A DNA stretch of 64,000 nucleotides, taken from CAYQJL01 sp964612295. GTDB lineage: Bacteria > Eisenbacteria > RBG-16-71-46 > CAIMUX01 > WJJG01. Of the stretch, positions 50,970-61,300 are shown one piece after another. Under the pieces are notes generated by a model. The model saw only the letters and a program-made list of their open reading frames with translations, was not told the DNA's origin and ran no database searches. Each line of letters opens with the position of its first letter. Within the stretch, counting starts at the first letter, position 1. The stretch is from assembly GCA_964612295.1 (NCBI GenBank), contig CAZTDY010000003.1:1-64000 (forward strand), written 5' to 3'. Both the position numbers and the translations under genes were made by a program.

Positions 50970-52064
50970 TCACTTCCCGAAGATCCTCTGCAACCACTCG
51001 AACCCGAACACCCTCTGCACATCGTTCCACACGATGAAGATGATGAGCGCAAGCAGCAGGAGCATCCCCACCTGCTGAAGGGCGATCTTGAACTTGTTCG
51101 GCAACGGTCTGCGGATCACGGCTTCGGACAGGATGATGATGGCGTGCCCGCCATCGAGGGCCGGCACGGGCAGCAGGTTGAGGCAACCGATATTGACGCT
51201 GATGAATGCCAGGAACGCCAGAAAGTGAGGCAACCCCTCTCTTGCGCTGTCGCCCGACATCTTGGCGATCAAGACCGGGCCGCCCAGATCCCGAACGCTG
51301 GCGCGGCCGGTGAAGAGCATGACCAGCGAGGTCTTGACCATGTAGATGACCTGATAGGTGCCCTGAAACCCCGACACCAGAACCTCTCGGGCGGTCGCGG
51401 ACCGGTAGGCGATCTGCGGACTGATGCCGATCAGCCCCACGTCCGTCCACTCTCCATCGACCTGGGCCTGGCGGCTCAAGGTGGTCAGGACGGCCTCGCG
51501 CTCCTCCCCTTCATGGTTCCAGACGATGGCAAGATCCTCGGCGGGACGCGGGTGAACCGTACCCAGGAGATCATCCCAGGTTTCCAGCACGACCCCGTCG
51601 ATCGAGAGAATGCGATCGCCGACCTCCATGCCGGCCTCGGCCGCGGGAGTTCCGGGGCTGATGCCACCGACGAACGGACCGGCCGCCTCGGGCACGCCCA
51701 TCGCAGCCGTGATGCCGGTGTAGATCAGAACGGCGAGGATGAAGTTCATGAGCACCCCGGCCAGGATAACCCACATCTTTTGCAGTCCGTTCTTCGAGGC
51801 GAATTCATAGGGGGCGCCGGTCAGGGTGGATTCGTCCTGGGTTCCCTCATCGATCATGCCCGACATCTTCACATAGCCGCCCAGCGGCAACCAGCTCAGG
51901 CAGTATTCGGTGTCGCCGACCTTGCGCCCGAACATCTTGGGGGGATAGCCGAGCGAGAAGGTCTCGACCCGGATGCCAACCGATTTGGCGGCCAGGAAAT
52001 GCCCCAGCTCGTGCACGAAGATGATCACGCCGAGAACGACGATAAACGAGAGTATGGTCAGCAT
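50970..52064 (-). CDS. rseP: site-2 membrane metalloprotease RseP
   Basis: The 364-residue protein has the zinc motif HELGH (18-22) in its first membrane helix, one PDZ domain (AAEAGMEVGDRILSIDGV) and the C-terminal NLLPVPALDGGH with the third ligand. RseP-type proteases cut anti-sigma factors inside the membrane to release ECF sigma factors. It lacks the second PDZ of E. coli RseP. It lies in the same window as two ECF/anti-sigma sets, so it may process them, though nothing here shows it. GGGGGAAC precedes ATG 52064. Confidence 0.93.
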   Translation of the reverse strand: MLTILSFIVVLGVIIFVHELGHFLAAKSVGIRVETFSLGYPPKMFGRKVGDTEYCLSWLPLGGYVKMSGMIDEGTQDESTLTGAPYEFASKNGLQKMWVILAGVLMNFILAVLIYTGITAAMGVPEAAGPFVGGISPGTPAAEAGMEVGDRILSIDGVVLETWDDLLGTVHPRPAEDLAIVWNHEGEEREAVLTTLSRQAQVDGEWTDVGLIGISPQIAYRSATAREVLVSGFQGTYQVIYMVKTSLVMLFTGRASVRDLGGPVLIAKMSGDSAREGLPHFLAFLAFISVNIGCLNLLPVPALDGGHAIIILSEAVIRRPLPNKFKIALQQVGMLLLLALIIFIVWNDVQRVFGFEWLQRIFGK

Positions 52065-52103
52065 TCAGGTTCCCCCAATGGATAGGTGCGCTCTCCCCGT
52101 TGC

Positions 52104-52802
52104 CTAATCGTCACTTCCCCCGAGCAGCCCCGCTCGCATGAGGAAGTAGACGAGCTGCAGGACGGCGGCGGCCGCGGCGGCCACATAGGTCAGCGCCGCA
52201 GCATTAAGAACCTTCCGTGTACCGGAAAGCTCGTCGGTGGTCAAGAGTCCACGTTCTCCCAGAATCGCGACCGCCCGCTTCGACGCGTCGAACTCGACCG
52301 GGAGGGTGACGATCTGAAAGAGGACCGCCACCGCGAAAAAGATGATCCCCAGCTGCACAAGCGCAGCCGATTGCATCAGGAAGCCTATGATCATCATCGG
52401 CCAGGCCAGGCCGGATCCAAACTTGGTGACCGGCACCAGGAACGATCTGAGCTGCAGGGGCGCGTACCCGTTCGCGTGTTGCAGCGCGTGCCCCGCCTCG
52501 TGCGCGGCGACCCCGATCGATGAAATCGACCGCCCGTCATGGACTTGGGGCGATAAGCGCAGCACCTTCTTGGTGGGATCGTAGTGATCGGAGAGGAAGC
52601 CCTTCGCCCGCTCGATCCCCACCTGATCGAGGCCGTAGGCCCGCATGATTTGCGCGGCAGTCTCCGCCCCACTCAGGCCGCGGGCGGTCCGCACCTTTGA
52701 GAAGCGCTTGAAGGTCGACTTCACCCTGGCCGACGCGAACAGCGACAGCAGCAGCGCCGGACCGACGATGAGGAAGTACATGGGATCGAAAAAGCCCAAC
52801 AT
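52104..52802 (-). CDS. YugP-like membrane zinc metallopeptidase
   Basis: The 232-residue protein has the motif HEAGHALQHA (101-110) after a cytosolic region (TAAQIMRAYGLDQV, DHYDPTKKVLRLSPQV) and four hydrophobic helices (about 5-22, 119-145, 146-165, 198-225). The pattern is that of YugP/DUF family neutral zinc metallopeptidases, whose targets are unknown. AGGAG precedes ATG 52802. It lies just upstream of rseP on the same strand, so two membrane metalloproteases may be cotranscribed. Confidence 0.9.
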   Translation of the reverse strand: MLGFFDPMYFLIVGPALLLSLFASARVKSTFKRFSKVRTARGLSGAETAAQIMRAYGLDQVGIERAKGFLSDHYDPTKKVLRLSPQVHDGRSISSIGVAAHEAGHALQHANGYAPLQLRSFLVPVTKFGSGLAWPMMIIGFLMQSAALVQLGIIFFAVAVLFQIVTLPVEFDASKRAVAILGERGLLTTDELSGTRKVLNAAALTYVAAAAAAVLQLVYFLMRAGLLGGSDD

Positions 52803-52866
52803 GGTCTCTATCTCCTACCGAGCATCCTTACCGCGTCCCTTCCGTGCGGTTCCGTCTGCCCTCCCG

Positions 52867-54996
52867 TCAGGGCGTCTCCAGAGCCTGCTCAAGCTCATGT
52901 TCCCACGACCGAAGCCGTTCATCGAGTTGCCGCTCGGCGCCAAGGCCCTTCAGCAAATCCAGAGCTTCTCGAATCCGCTCCTGGCCGCCCCGCTGGGTCC
53001 AGGTGGCCCGATTCTGACGCATCGGTCCCCACAGCGCCATCAGCAAACCGCTACGAGCCGCCGGGGAGCCAGGTTCCCGCCTGAGCAGCTCCCGGTAGAC
53101 GCCCTCGGCCTTCGCGAAGTCCTCGACCTCGAAGTAGAGGGAGCCCAGGTGACGAATCAGAGGTGTCTGGTCCGGCTCCTTGCGCGCGGCACGTTCAAAG
53201 GCGGCGATCGCCTCCCGGGTCAGTCCGAGCCGATCGGCGGCAAATCCGTGAACCGCGGCGGCGCGAGCGCTCTCCCCTCGCTCGCCGGCCATCATGCGCG
53301 AGTAGCGCAGCCCCGTGTCGAACCGTCCCGCCTCCACGTGAATGCGGGCGATCATCTCGAGCGCGGTCGTCGAGGTCGAGTCCACCTCGTGCGCCCCGGT
53401 GAAGGTCTCGAGCGCCTCGTCCATCAGGCCTTCCTGGTACTGAAGCGCCCCCAAGACGCAGTGAAACCGCGCGTTTTCCGGGAAGATCTCGACGCACCGC
53501 CGGTAGTCGGCATAGGCCTTCTCGGTCTGACCGTTCTTGCGATAGTACTTGCCGATCTCCTCATGTGAATAGGCTCGCGCAAAGCGGGGCTGATCGGCGA
53601 TGATCGCCCGGAAGCGGGCCAGGGCGGCCTCTTCGTTCGCGTTGACCGCAATCCAGGATCCGGTCAGGAGCAGGGCCAGGCCGACCGTCATGCCGATCAC
53701 CTGTGGGTGGTATCCCGATCCGCGCCTGTGGCGCCACCAAAGCCAGGCCGTGAGCAGGAACACCGGCGATTGGGCGGCCAACAGGTCCCAGTCCCGGGCG
53801 ATGCCCAGCTTCATGTAGAGCAGAGCCGCCAGCAGAACGAGCCAGACCGATCCGGTCCCCATGACGATCAGCTCTCGCGGCCACGCGATCGATGGCGCCG
53901 CCTTTGGGCGTCTCAGTGCGCCGACCACCAGCGCCAGGGGGACCGCCGCCAGGAGGAGGATCAGATTGGCGACATCCTTCCAGTGAACGCCGGAGAACAG
54001 CCCATGACTTCCCATCAAGCGGACCAGCAACCGTTGCCCCTCCCGACCGGTCAGGAAGTCGAGCTGGAATCTTTCGTAGGTGTATCCGCTCAGCAGATAG
54101 ATCCCCAGCACCGCAAGGAGCGCGGCGAACAGCGGGGTCTTCACCTCGAGTGAGCGCCGCCAGAACGATCGCGAATCACCCTCCGGTGGATAGAGGACCA
54201 ACAGGACGACGAGCGGGGCCAGGAAGAGCACGTCCAGATGGAAGAGCAGCCCCAAGCCGAACGCAGCCGCGGGCACGTAGGCGGGCAGTGAACCCCGATA
54301 ATGCAGCACCAGCGTGCCGAGGAAGAGCAGCGTCGAGGCGGTCAGCATCGCGTAGCACTCGACGTACCCGAAGAAGAGCTGCACGGCCGGTATCAAGATG
54401 AGGAGCGCGTAGATCAGAGCGCGCTCCCCGGGATCGCCCGAGAGGCGGCGCGCCAGAAACCCGGCAACCATGACGTAAAGGGCGCCGGCCACCACGCTGA
54501 TGATCGCGAACAGCCCGAACGATTCCGCCTCCGTCGTGAGCCCGAGCGCGTGATACAGACGAGCCTTCGCCAGAAAGTCGATGAAGTCGAAGCCGTGGTA
54601 GCCCATCCCCTTGTTCACCAGTTCGCCGAGCAGCCAGCCATCGCCGAGGAAGTGGACCTTGCTGCGCAGAAGCCAGAAGAGCCCCGCGGCCACGGCGGGC
54701 GCGACCCCGTAGGTCAGGTACGCGCGTTTCAAGATGGCGTCGATGCCCGAGATGAGCAGGCGGCCCAGCATCGCTCCCACCGGACTCCAGGTGAGCACGA
54801 GCCCGATTGCCAGAAACGCGCCGGTCAGATAGATGGGCCAGTAGGACCAGTGCCCGAGGCCCCACAACCAGTGGCCCGGCAAAAACCTGGCGATCGCAGC
54901 GAGCAACAACAGGAGGGTGACGGCAGAGCGCAATCCCCACAGGCCGGAGGACTCGACTTCCGGCGCGGGGGGTTTTGGTGCACTTCGACTTGGCAT
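52867..54996 (-). CDS. large membrane protein with C-terminal TPR repeats
   Basis: The 709-residue protein has about 12-14 transmembrane segments in the first 470 residues, including FFGYVECYAMLTASTLLFLG and ALLAVLGIYLLSGYTYERFQ. It ends with about six TPR repeats (EEIGKYYRKNGQTEKAYADY, FHCVLGALQYQEGLMDEALE, VHGFAADRLGLTREAIAAFE, LGSLYFEVEDFAKAEGVYRE). The membrane part resembles GT-C/O-antigen-ligase-like proteins, without a sure catalytic motif. ATG 54996 is chosen: AGGAG lies 6 nt upstream and the promoter lies between it and the in-frame start at 55176. Confidence 0.75.
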   Translation of the reverse strand: MPSRSAPKPPAPEVESSGLWGLRSAVTLLLLLAAIARFLPGHWLWGLGHWSYWPIYLTGAFLAIGLVLTWSPVGAMLGRLLISGIDAILKRAYLTYGVAPAVAAGLFWLLRSKVHFLGDGWLLGELVNKGMGYHGFDFIDFLAKARLYHALGLTTEAESFGLFAIISVVAGALYVMVAGFLARRLSGDPGERALIYALLILIPAVQLFFGYVECYAMLTASTLLFLGTLVLHYRGSLPAYVPAAAFGLGLLFHLDVLFLAPLVVLLVLYPPEGDSRSFWRRSLEVKTPLFAALLAVLGIYLLSGYTYERFQLDFLTGREGQRLLVRLMGSHGLFSGVHWKDVANLILLLAAVPLALVVGALRRPKAAPSIAWPRELIVMGTGSVWLVLLAALLYMKLGIARDWDLLAAQSPVFLLTAWLWWRHRRGSGYHPQVIGMTVGLALLLTGSWIAVNANEEAALARFRAIIADQPRFARAYSHEEIGKYYRKNGQTEKAYADYRRCVEIFPENARFHCVLGALQYQEGLMDEALETFTGAHEVDSTSTTALEMIARIHVEAGRFDTGLRYSRMMAGERGESARAAAVHGFAADRLGLTREAIAAFERAARKEPDQTPLIRHLGSLYFEVEDFAKAEGVYRELLRREPGSPAARSGLLMALWGPMRQNRATWTQRGGQERIREALDLLKGLGAERQLDERLRSWEHELEQALETP

Positions 54997-55078
54997 CACC
55001 GGACTCCTACGTCTTGGCTCGAGATTGCGTGCGGCCGTACGCGATTCATTTCGAGGACACCTCGCGGCCGAAGCCGAG

Positions 55079-55107
55079 AGTATGCCCAAGGGCGCCGCAA
55101 AGCACAA
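55079..55107 (-). promoter_or_regulatory. promoter of the TPR membrane protein gene
   Basis: On the minus strand TTGTGC (55107-55102), 17-nt spacer, CATACT (55084-55079); leader about 75 nt. Confidence 0.35.
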
Positions 55108-55253
55108 CGGGCTCAGGGAGTGGCTCAGACCATCCAGAAGCCGAGGCCGTCCAGCGACGCGAGGCTGACACGCCAACTTGCCATTTTTCAGTACGTTACG
55201 CGCGAAACCTCAACTGCTACCTCGTCTCATCATCCCCCCCGCCGGGGGTCGCA

Positions 55254-55296
55254 TTGACGGGCGCCCCCTCTAACCTCTACCATTGTAGGGACAATG
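55254..55296 (+). promoter_or_regulatory. promoter of the M28 peptidase gene with overlapping inverted repeat
   Basis: TTGACG (55254-55259), 18-nt spacer, TACCAT (55278-55283). CATTGT (55281-55286) and ACAATG (55291-55296) around AGGG overlap the -10/+1 region and could be an operator. Confidence 0.5.
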
Positions 55297-55360
55297 CGGT
55301 TATGGCGCTTTGCCATGACCGCAAATGGCTGGCAACCAGAGCATACCCAAGGAGGCCAGG

Positions 55361-58285
55361 ATGCTCCTCAGTCCCCGCATCGCACTGACGCTTACGCTTT
55401 TTGCAGCGCTGCTTCTGCCCGGCTTGACGACCGCCGCGCCGGTCCCCGATGGCTCGCTGGTGATCCTGCCGGTGACCGAACTTACGACAGAGGAGGCGGC
55501 CCAGCTCGAGAAGGAGTGCTGGCTGCTCGGGCATACCAGCGACTTCGCCGTGATGTTGCTCACGGATGTGCAGGGCATACCGGCACGATTCGAGTCGCAA
55601 CTGCAGACGATCGAATCGCCCCGCTCCGGCGGCGGCCACTACTATCTGTTCCTGACCCAGGACGCCTCCACGGCACAGATGCAAGCCCCGGCCGAGACTC
55701 TCTGGCGCGAGGGTCACACGATGCTCATCTGGAGCAGCGATGCTCCGAAACTGACCGTGGCCAGTCGCGACGGGCAGCACGGTTTGCAGCAGCCGATTCG
55801 TCTCGAGCTTGCCCCTCATTCGTGGAAAGCCCTCATCGCGGAAGCACCGCAGCGTCAGGACCGCACGGACTTCGATCCGCTCGTCAGCCAGATCGTCGCC
55901 GATGTGTCGCTGACCGAATACGTGGCCCGTTGGCAGATCCTCGATGACTTCGAGACTCGCTACTACAACAGAGACGGCAATGAGCAGGCCGCGATCTGGA
56001 TGCACGATGAGTTCATCGCCCTGGGCCTGCAGGCCGAGTACCACGAATACAATCACAGCGGAACGCGGAAGAACGTTATCGGAACGCACCCCGGGCTGGT
56101 CCATCCGGAAAAGGTGGTCTATATCACTGGCCATTTCGATAGCATCAGCGAGGACTACGACCACGCCCCTGGCGCCGATGACAACGCCAGCGGCACGACA
56201 GCATTTCTCGAGGCGGCCCGGGTACTCAGCCAGTACCAGTTTGAGTACACAATCAAATTCGCGGGATTCAACAGCGAGGAAGAGGGGCTGATCGGCTCCG
56301 CGGCCTACGTCAGCTATATCGCCGGCCAGGGCGAGGATGTGGTCGGTTGCTACAACTTCGACATGATCGCCTACCGCGGAACCGATCCGGCGCCCGCCGA
56401 TCTGATCATCTACACCGACACCGGGTCCCAGTGGATGGCGACCATCCTGGAGGACGCAGCTCTCGAGTTCCTCCCCAACGACATCGAGCCGGTGGTGGTC
56501 CACGAAGCCATTTCGGCCTCCGACCACGCCTCGTTCTGGAATCACGGCTACGACGCTATCCTGGGGATCGAAGAAGAGGCCTGGGGTCCGGACTTCTGCC
56601 CCTGGTATCACACGTCGAATGATCGGATCGAGCAGTACCCGCAGGACTATCCCACCCACTGCACCATGGTGGGGATTGCAGCAGTGGCGCACACAGCCAT
56701 TCCGATGCTGCCTGACACCCCCTATCTGCAGGTCGAAGACGTCGTGATCGACGATGACGACTCGGGTGCATCCCAGGGCAACGGCAACGGGAGTACCGAG
56801 TACGGCGAGACGATCGAGCTCACCGTCACCCTGGGCAATCTGGGCCAGCAGGACGGCGTGGGCGTGACGGGGCAACTGCTCATCGATGACGAGTATGTCG
56901 ATCTCATCATCGACCAGGGCTCGTTCGGCACCATCCCGGGGATGGGTGGCACGGGGAGCAATGCGACGCCCTTCGTCTTCACCGTCGGCAGCGATGTACC
57001 CGACGGCCATGTACTCGGCTTCGAGCTCGATGTCAACGCTCCGCCGGACATGCTCGACTTCGACCTCATGGCATACGCGCCCTTCCTACAGGCCATCGCC
57101 TATGACGTGGATGACCAGGTCGGCGGCAACGGCAACGGAATCCCGGAGCCGGGCGAAGATCTCGTCATCAGCCTGACGGTCGAGAACTCGGGAAGCATCA
57201 CGGCGCCGGGGGTCAACTGCATGTTGAACGGCGGCGCTTATCTCACCGCCGATCCCACACCGCGCCCCTACGGCGACATGGTTTCCGGCGCGCAGGTCAG
57301 TGCCGACTTTGATGTATCGGTCAGCGCCGCATGCCCCGAGCTCTTCTCGTCCGCGCTCTTCTTGGACATCCTGGATGCGGGCGGCTACGATCGGACCGAC
57401 ACGATCGCCTTCAACATCGGCGACATCTTCAATGACGACATCGAAGATGGAGGCGCCGGCTGGACGCACTACGTCGGCGGCGGCAGTTTCAGCGACGAGT
57501 GGCATGTCGAGAGCTACCGCAATCACACCTACGGAGGAGGCGCCTCCTGGAAGTGCGGTGGCACCGGCGGGGCCGACTACGGAAACCTGCTCTACGCCGT
57601 TCTGGAGTCCAGCCCGTTCACGCTGCCCTCCGGATCCGTGCTGACCTTCTGGCACTGGATCGAAGCGGAGGTGAGCGGTGCGCATCAAGGCTACGCCTAC
57701 GACGGCGGCCTGCTGGAGATCTCGATCGATGGCGGCCCGTGGGAGTCGATCGAGCCGGTCGGCGGGTATCCGTTCTTGGTGCGCGAGGGCGGGACGCCCG
57801 GTCCCTTCTCCTCCGAGACCCCGTTCTACAGCGGGTCCCACGATTGGGAACAGGCCGTCTTCGATCTGGGCACCTACGAAGGCAGCGCCCGGATTCGTTT
57901 CGCCTTCGGCAGTGATGGAAGCGCCACCCGTGAGGGCTGGTACGTCGACGATCTGCTTCTGACCATCGAGACGTCCGACTCAGGCGGCACGGCGCAGCAA
58001 ACGGTCCGCCGGCTCGAACTCGCGCCGGCCAGCCAGAACCCGACGCGGCAGGGCACCGCATTGCAGCTGAACCTGCCCGAGCAGGGTCACGTGGCGGTCA
58101 GGGTGTACGACGCCACCGGGCGCGTCGTCAGCACGCTTCATGAGGGGTCACTTGAGGCAGGGACGCATACACTCCAGTGGGATGGCATTGACGGCACAGG
58201 CGCCCCGGCCAGCCCAGGTGTGTACTTCATTCGCGCTGATGCTGAGAAGGGACACCAGACGATGCGGGTCTCGATCGTTCGCTGA
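55361..58285 (+). CDS. secreted M28-family metallopeptidase with MAM-like and FlgD-like domains
   Basis: The 974-residue protein has a signal peptide (IALTLTLFAALLLPGLTTAA). An M28 aminopeptidase domain follows, with zinc ligands H in YITGHFDSI, D in GADDNASGT, E in NSEEEGLIGS, D in YNFDMIAYRG and H in PWYHTSNDR. Two Ig-like repeats come next (VIDDDDSGASQGNGNGSTEY and YDVDDQVGGNGNGIPEPGED are parallel), each with a D/G/N-rich loop that may bind calcium. A jelly-roll/MAM-like region (DIEDGGAGWTHYVGGGSFSD) and the C-terminal FlgD-like domain (VRVYDATGRVVSTLHEG ... PASPGVYFIRADAEKG) complete it. AAGGAGG precedes ATG 55361. Probably an extracellular protein-degrading enzyme anchored at the surface. 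Confidence 0.9.
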   Translation: MLLSPRIALTLTLFAALLLPGLTTAAPVPDGSLVILPVTELTTEEAAQLEKECWLLGHTSDFAVMLLTDVQGIPARFESQLQTIESPRSGGGHYYLFLTQDASTAQMQAPAETLWREGHTMLIWSSDAPKLTVASRDGQHGLQQPIRLELAPHSWKALIAEAPQRQDRTDFDPLVSQIVADVSLTEYVARWQILDDFETRYYNRDGNEQAAIWMHDEFIALGLQAEYHEYNHSGTRKNVIGTHPGLVHPEKVVYITGHFDSISEDYDHAPGADDNASGTTAFLEAARVLSQYQFEYTIKFAGFNSEEEGLIGSAAYVSYIAGQGEDVVGCYNFDMIAYRGTDPAPADLIIYTDTGSQWMATILEDAALEFLPNDIEPVVVHEAISASDHASFWNHGYDAILGIEEEAWGPDFCPWYHTSNDRIEQYPQDYPTHCTMVGIAAVAHTAIPMLPDTPYLQVEDVVIDDDDSGASQGNGNGSTEYGETIELTVTLGNLGQQDGVGVTGQLLIDDEYVDLIIDQGSFGTIPGMGGTGSNATPFVFTVGSDVPDGHVLGFELDVNAPPDMLDFDLMAYAPFLQAIAYDVDDQVGGNGNGIPEPGEDLVISLTVENSGSITAPGVNCMLNGGAYLTADPTPRPYGDMVSGAQVSADFDVSVSAACPELFSSALFLDILDAGGYDRTDTIAFNIGDIFNDDIEDGGAGWTHYVGGGSFSDEWHVESYRNHTYGGGASWKCGGTGGADYGNLLYAVLESSPFTLPSGSVLTFWHWIEAEVSGAHQGYAYDGGLLEISIDGGPWESIEPVGGYPFLVREGGTPGPFSSETPFYSGSHDWEQAVFDLGTYEGSARIRFAFGSDGSATREGWYVDDLLLTIETSDSGGTAQQTVRRLELAPASQNPTRQGTALQLNLPEQGHVAVRVYDATGRVVSTLHEGSLEAGTHTLQWDGIDGTGAPASPGVYFIRADAEKGHQTMRVSIVR

Positions 58286-58300
58286 TCGAACCCTTCGCAA

Positions 58301-58317
58301 GCTTCTGTAGCAGAAGC
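58301..58317 (+). terminator. 7-bp hairpin between the M28 and CHAT genes
   Basis: GCTTCTG (58301-58307) and CAGAAGC (58311-58317) with loop TAG, 16 nt after the M28 stop. No U-run. Confidence 0.35.
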
Positions 58318-58360
58318 AGCCGCAGCGTAAGGCGTTCGTTCCGTTTGTCTGGAGAACGCG

Positions 58361-61300
58361 ATGGATGGCGCGGTGCATCGGCTTCGAGGTCCTACCTACA
58401 CCGGCCGGTTCGACTGGCGAACCGGTCGGGGGATCCTCCTCACGGTTGCGGCGACCCTCTTCTTTCTCTTCGCGATCCCGACGGTCCATGCCACAGGCAA
58501 CCCCGCGCTGTCCGCGTTTGCGACCACGGTCGACAGCCTCCAGGCCGCAGGCGCCTACGGGCGGGCGGACGATCTCGCCCGCGCCGGCCTGAAACGCGCC
58601 CGGCAGGAGCTGGATCCCACCTCCTTGGATCTGGCCGATTGGCTCAACCGTGCCGGGCGATCCGCCTTCTCGGCCGGCGATCTGGATACCGCCCAATCCC
58701 ACTTCGCCCGGGCCCAAGACATCGCTGAACCGAAAGGCCAAGCCGGTCGTTTGGTCGCGCTCTGCGCCCTGCGCGGCCTGCGCGACGTGGCCATCGACCG
58801 ATCGGATGTCGAGCCGGCCCACGAACTCGCCGCCCGCTGCCTCGATGAGGGGGAACGTATCTATGGCGCGGGAAGCCCCGAGCTGGCCGAGGATGTCACC
58901 GCGCTGGCCGGAGCCCATCTCATGCAGGACCAGGTCGGCGACGCAGAGGAGCTCCTCGCGGCTGCGACCCTGCGCATCGAATCGACCTGGGGTCCCGACC
59001 ATCCCCAGCTGGGCATCCTCCTGCAGGAGTCCGCCCTGCTCGCATTGCGGCGCGGCCAGTTCGCGGAAGCGAAGGAACGATACGACCGCGCGATCGCTCT
59101 TCACGAAACCAGAATGGGTCCCGACCACCCCGACCTGACGGCGGCCCTCAGCGGACTGGCCATCGTTCTTCGGCGCCAGGGGGACTTCACGGCGGCGCGT
59201 GACCTCTACGAACGCTGTCTGAGGATCCGCACCCGCGCATATGGACCCGATCATCCGCGGGTCGCGACAACGCTTCACAATCTCGGCGTCCTGCTCGACC
59301 ACATCGGCGAAGTGGACGAGGGCGTGGACCTGCTCACGCGCTGCCTGGAGATTCGCGAGAAGGCCTACGGAGAGGAAAACGCGGAGGTCGCCCTGACCCT
59401 CATCACCCTCTCGAGCGCTCTGAATATCCAGGGCAAGCAGGCCGAATCGGTGCTCGCCTGCCGCCGCGCGGTGGCCATCACCGAGGAGGTCCTCGGGGAG
59501 ACCCACACGCAGACTGCCCGGGCACTCCTGCGTCTGGCGCACATCCTGCAACAGCAGGGGAACCACGCCGAAGCCGAAGGGCTTCTTCAGCGCGGCTATG
59601 ACATCACTGAGTCGATCTACGGATCCCCGCATCCCGAACTCGCCTCCTACCTGGCGAGCATGTCCTGGTGCCAACATGTGCTCGGCCGGCAGGAAGAAGC
59701 CCAGGCCAACGCACAGCGAGCGATCGAAAACGCCGTCGCAGTCTACGGCCCCGATCACTACAAGGTGGCCCTGCAGAAACGGGATCTCGCGAGGATCCTC
59801 CTCGAGCGGCGCCAGACGTCCGAGGCCCGCAGCCTGCTCGTGGAGTGCGAACGAATCTTTGCCGGCGCGCTGGGCGAGGACCATGCCGCCCTGGTCCGCA
59901 TTCACACCGGTTTGGCATGGGCGGCGCTTCAGGAAGATGACATCCAGCAGGCCCGGCACCACGCCGCGCGCGCAATCGAGGTGTCGCGGGCATCGCACGG
60001 GGAACTCAATCTCGGTGAAGTCGGCATCCTCCAGCTGGCGGCGGTCATCTCTCACTTCGCCGGAGACCACGAGGAGAGCATTGAGCTGGCCCGCCAAGCC
60101 GCGCGCCTCGCCCTTGCGTTTCAGACCGAGATCTACCCCGTCTCATCGGAGAGCGAAGCGCTGAGCTATGCGCAGATGCCTCTGCAAGCCGCCCGCCTGC
60201 TCATGGGGCTTGTCGCGGAGGCTCCGTCACCAGAGGCGTTCATGGAGATAACCTTCTCCTATCTCGCCAGCACGCACGGACAGGTGCTGGACCGAATGGC
60301 GCAACGCCAACGTCTGCGCGACTTCTGCACCCGCGTAGATCCCGAGCTCTGCATGAGCTGGGATCGATACCGCGCGGTGGCCCAGAGGCTCGCCAATCTC
60401 GTGGTCCGCGGCCCGAGGGGGCGGACGGCGGATTACCGGGAGCAACTTGCTCAGGCCCGCTCTGAAAAGGAGGCGGCCGAACGGGCATTGGCCGAGGCGA
60501 GCGCACGACTCTCGCGTCCATCGCCCGCCGGCGCCGCTGCCGCCCTGTCCTTGACCAGCGAGTTGGCCGCGCTGCTGGAGCCGAATGCCCGGCTGATTCA
60601 ATTCGTGCACTACCCGGGGTTGGATTTCGCGTGGCAGGCTTGGGAACGCAACGCGCGATCCCCGAAGCTCTGGAGTTTTGGTGAGCAAAACGCCCGCTAC
60701 GCAGCCTTCTGCCTGAGTCGCGGCGATGAGGGATCAGGCCCCAGTCTTCGGTTCGTGGACCTCGGTGCGGCGGCCGGGATCGACTCGCTCATCCTCGCCT
60801 ACCGGCAGGCGATCGATGCGGTCGATGCGGGCCGGCGCCCGACCGCCCGCGAAGAGGCCGAGTACCGGCAGGCCGCGCGCCATCTGCACGCGCGCCTGTG
60901 GGCACCGCTCGCGGATCGTTCCGGCGCCCTGCCGGTGGCCGCCCGGGACGCCTCTCCCCCACTGACGCTGGTGATTCCAGCGGCGCGGCTTCACCTGATC
61001 GACTTCGGCACCCTGCTCGATGAAGAGGAACGGCCGGTCATCGAGACAGAGCGGATCCATTGGCTCTCATCGGCCCGCGATCTCGCGCGACTGGCTGATC
61101 CGGCCGGTGTGTCCCGGGGGGTCGGTTTGCTGGCGGTCGGAAACCCGCGTCGCCCCCAGACGGAAATCGAGATGTTCTCGCCCACTGCCTCGGCGCAGCG
61201 GGATGCGGCTGAGAGCCTCTGCAGCGAAGCCTATCGCGAACTCGGCCCTCTTCCGGCCGCGGAGGATGAGGTGAGGGCCGCGGAGGAGCTCTTCACCCAC

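Larger units (their letters stand above)
54997..55360. other. 364-bp divergent intergenic region with two promoters
   Basis: No gene. It contains the minus-strand promoter of the TPR membrane gene (55079-55107), the + promoter of the M28 gene (55254-55283) and an inverted repeat CATTGT / ACAATG with loop AGGG (55281-55296) at the expected + start site. A run of C and G (about 55231-55248) lies upstream of the + promoter. Confidence 0.55.

Noticed and set aside
55277..57010. 577-codon minus-strand open frame
   Set aside because: Antisense shadow of the M28 peptidase gene.
58148..60097. 649-codon minus-strand open frame
   Set aside because: Antisense shadow of the second CHAT gene; no family resemblance or start signals.
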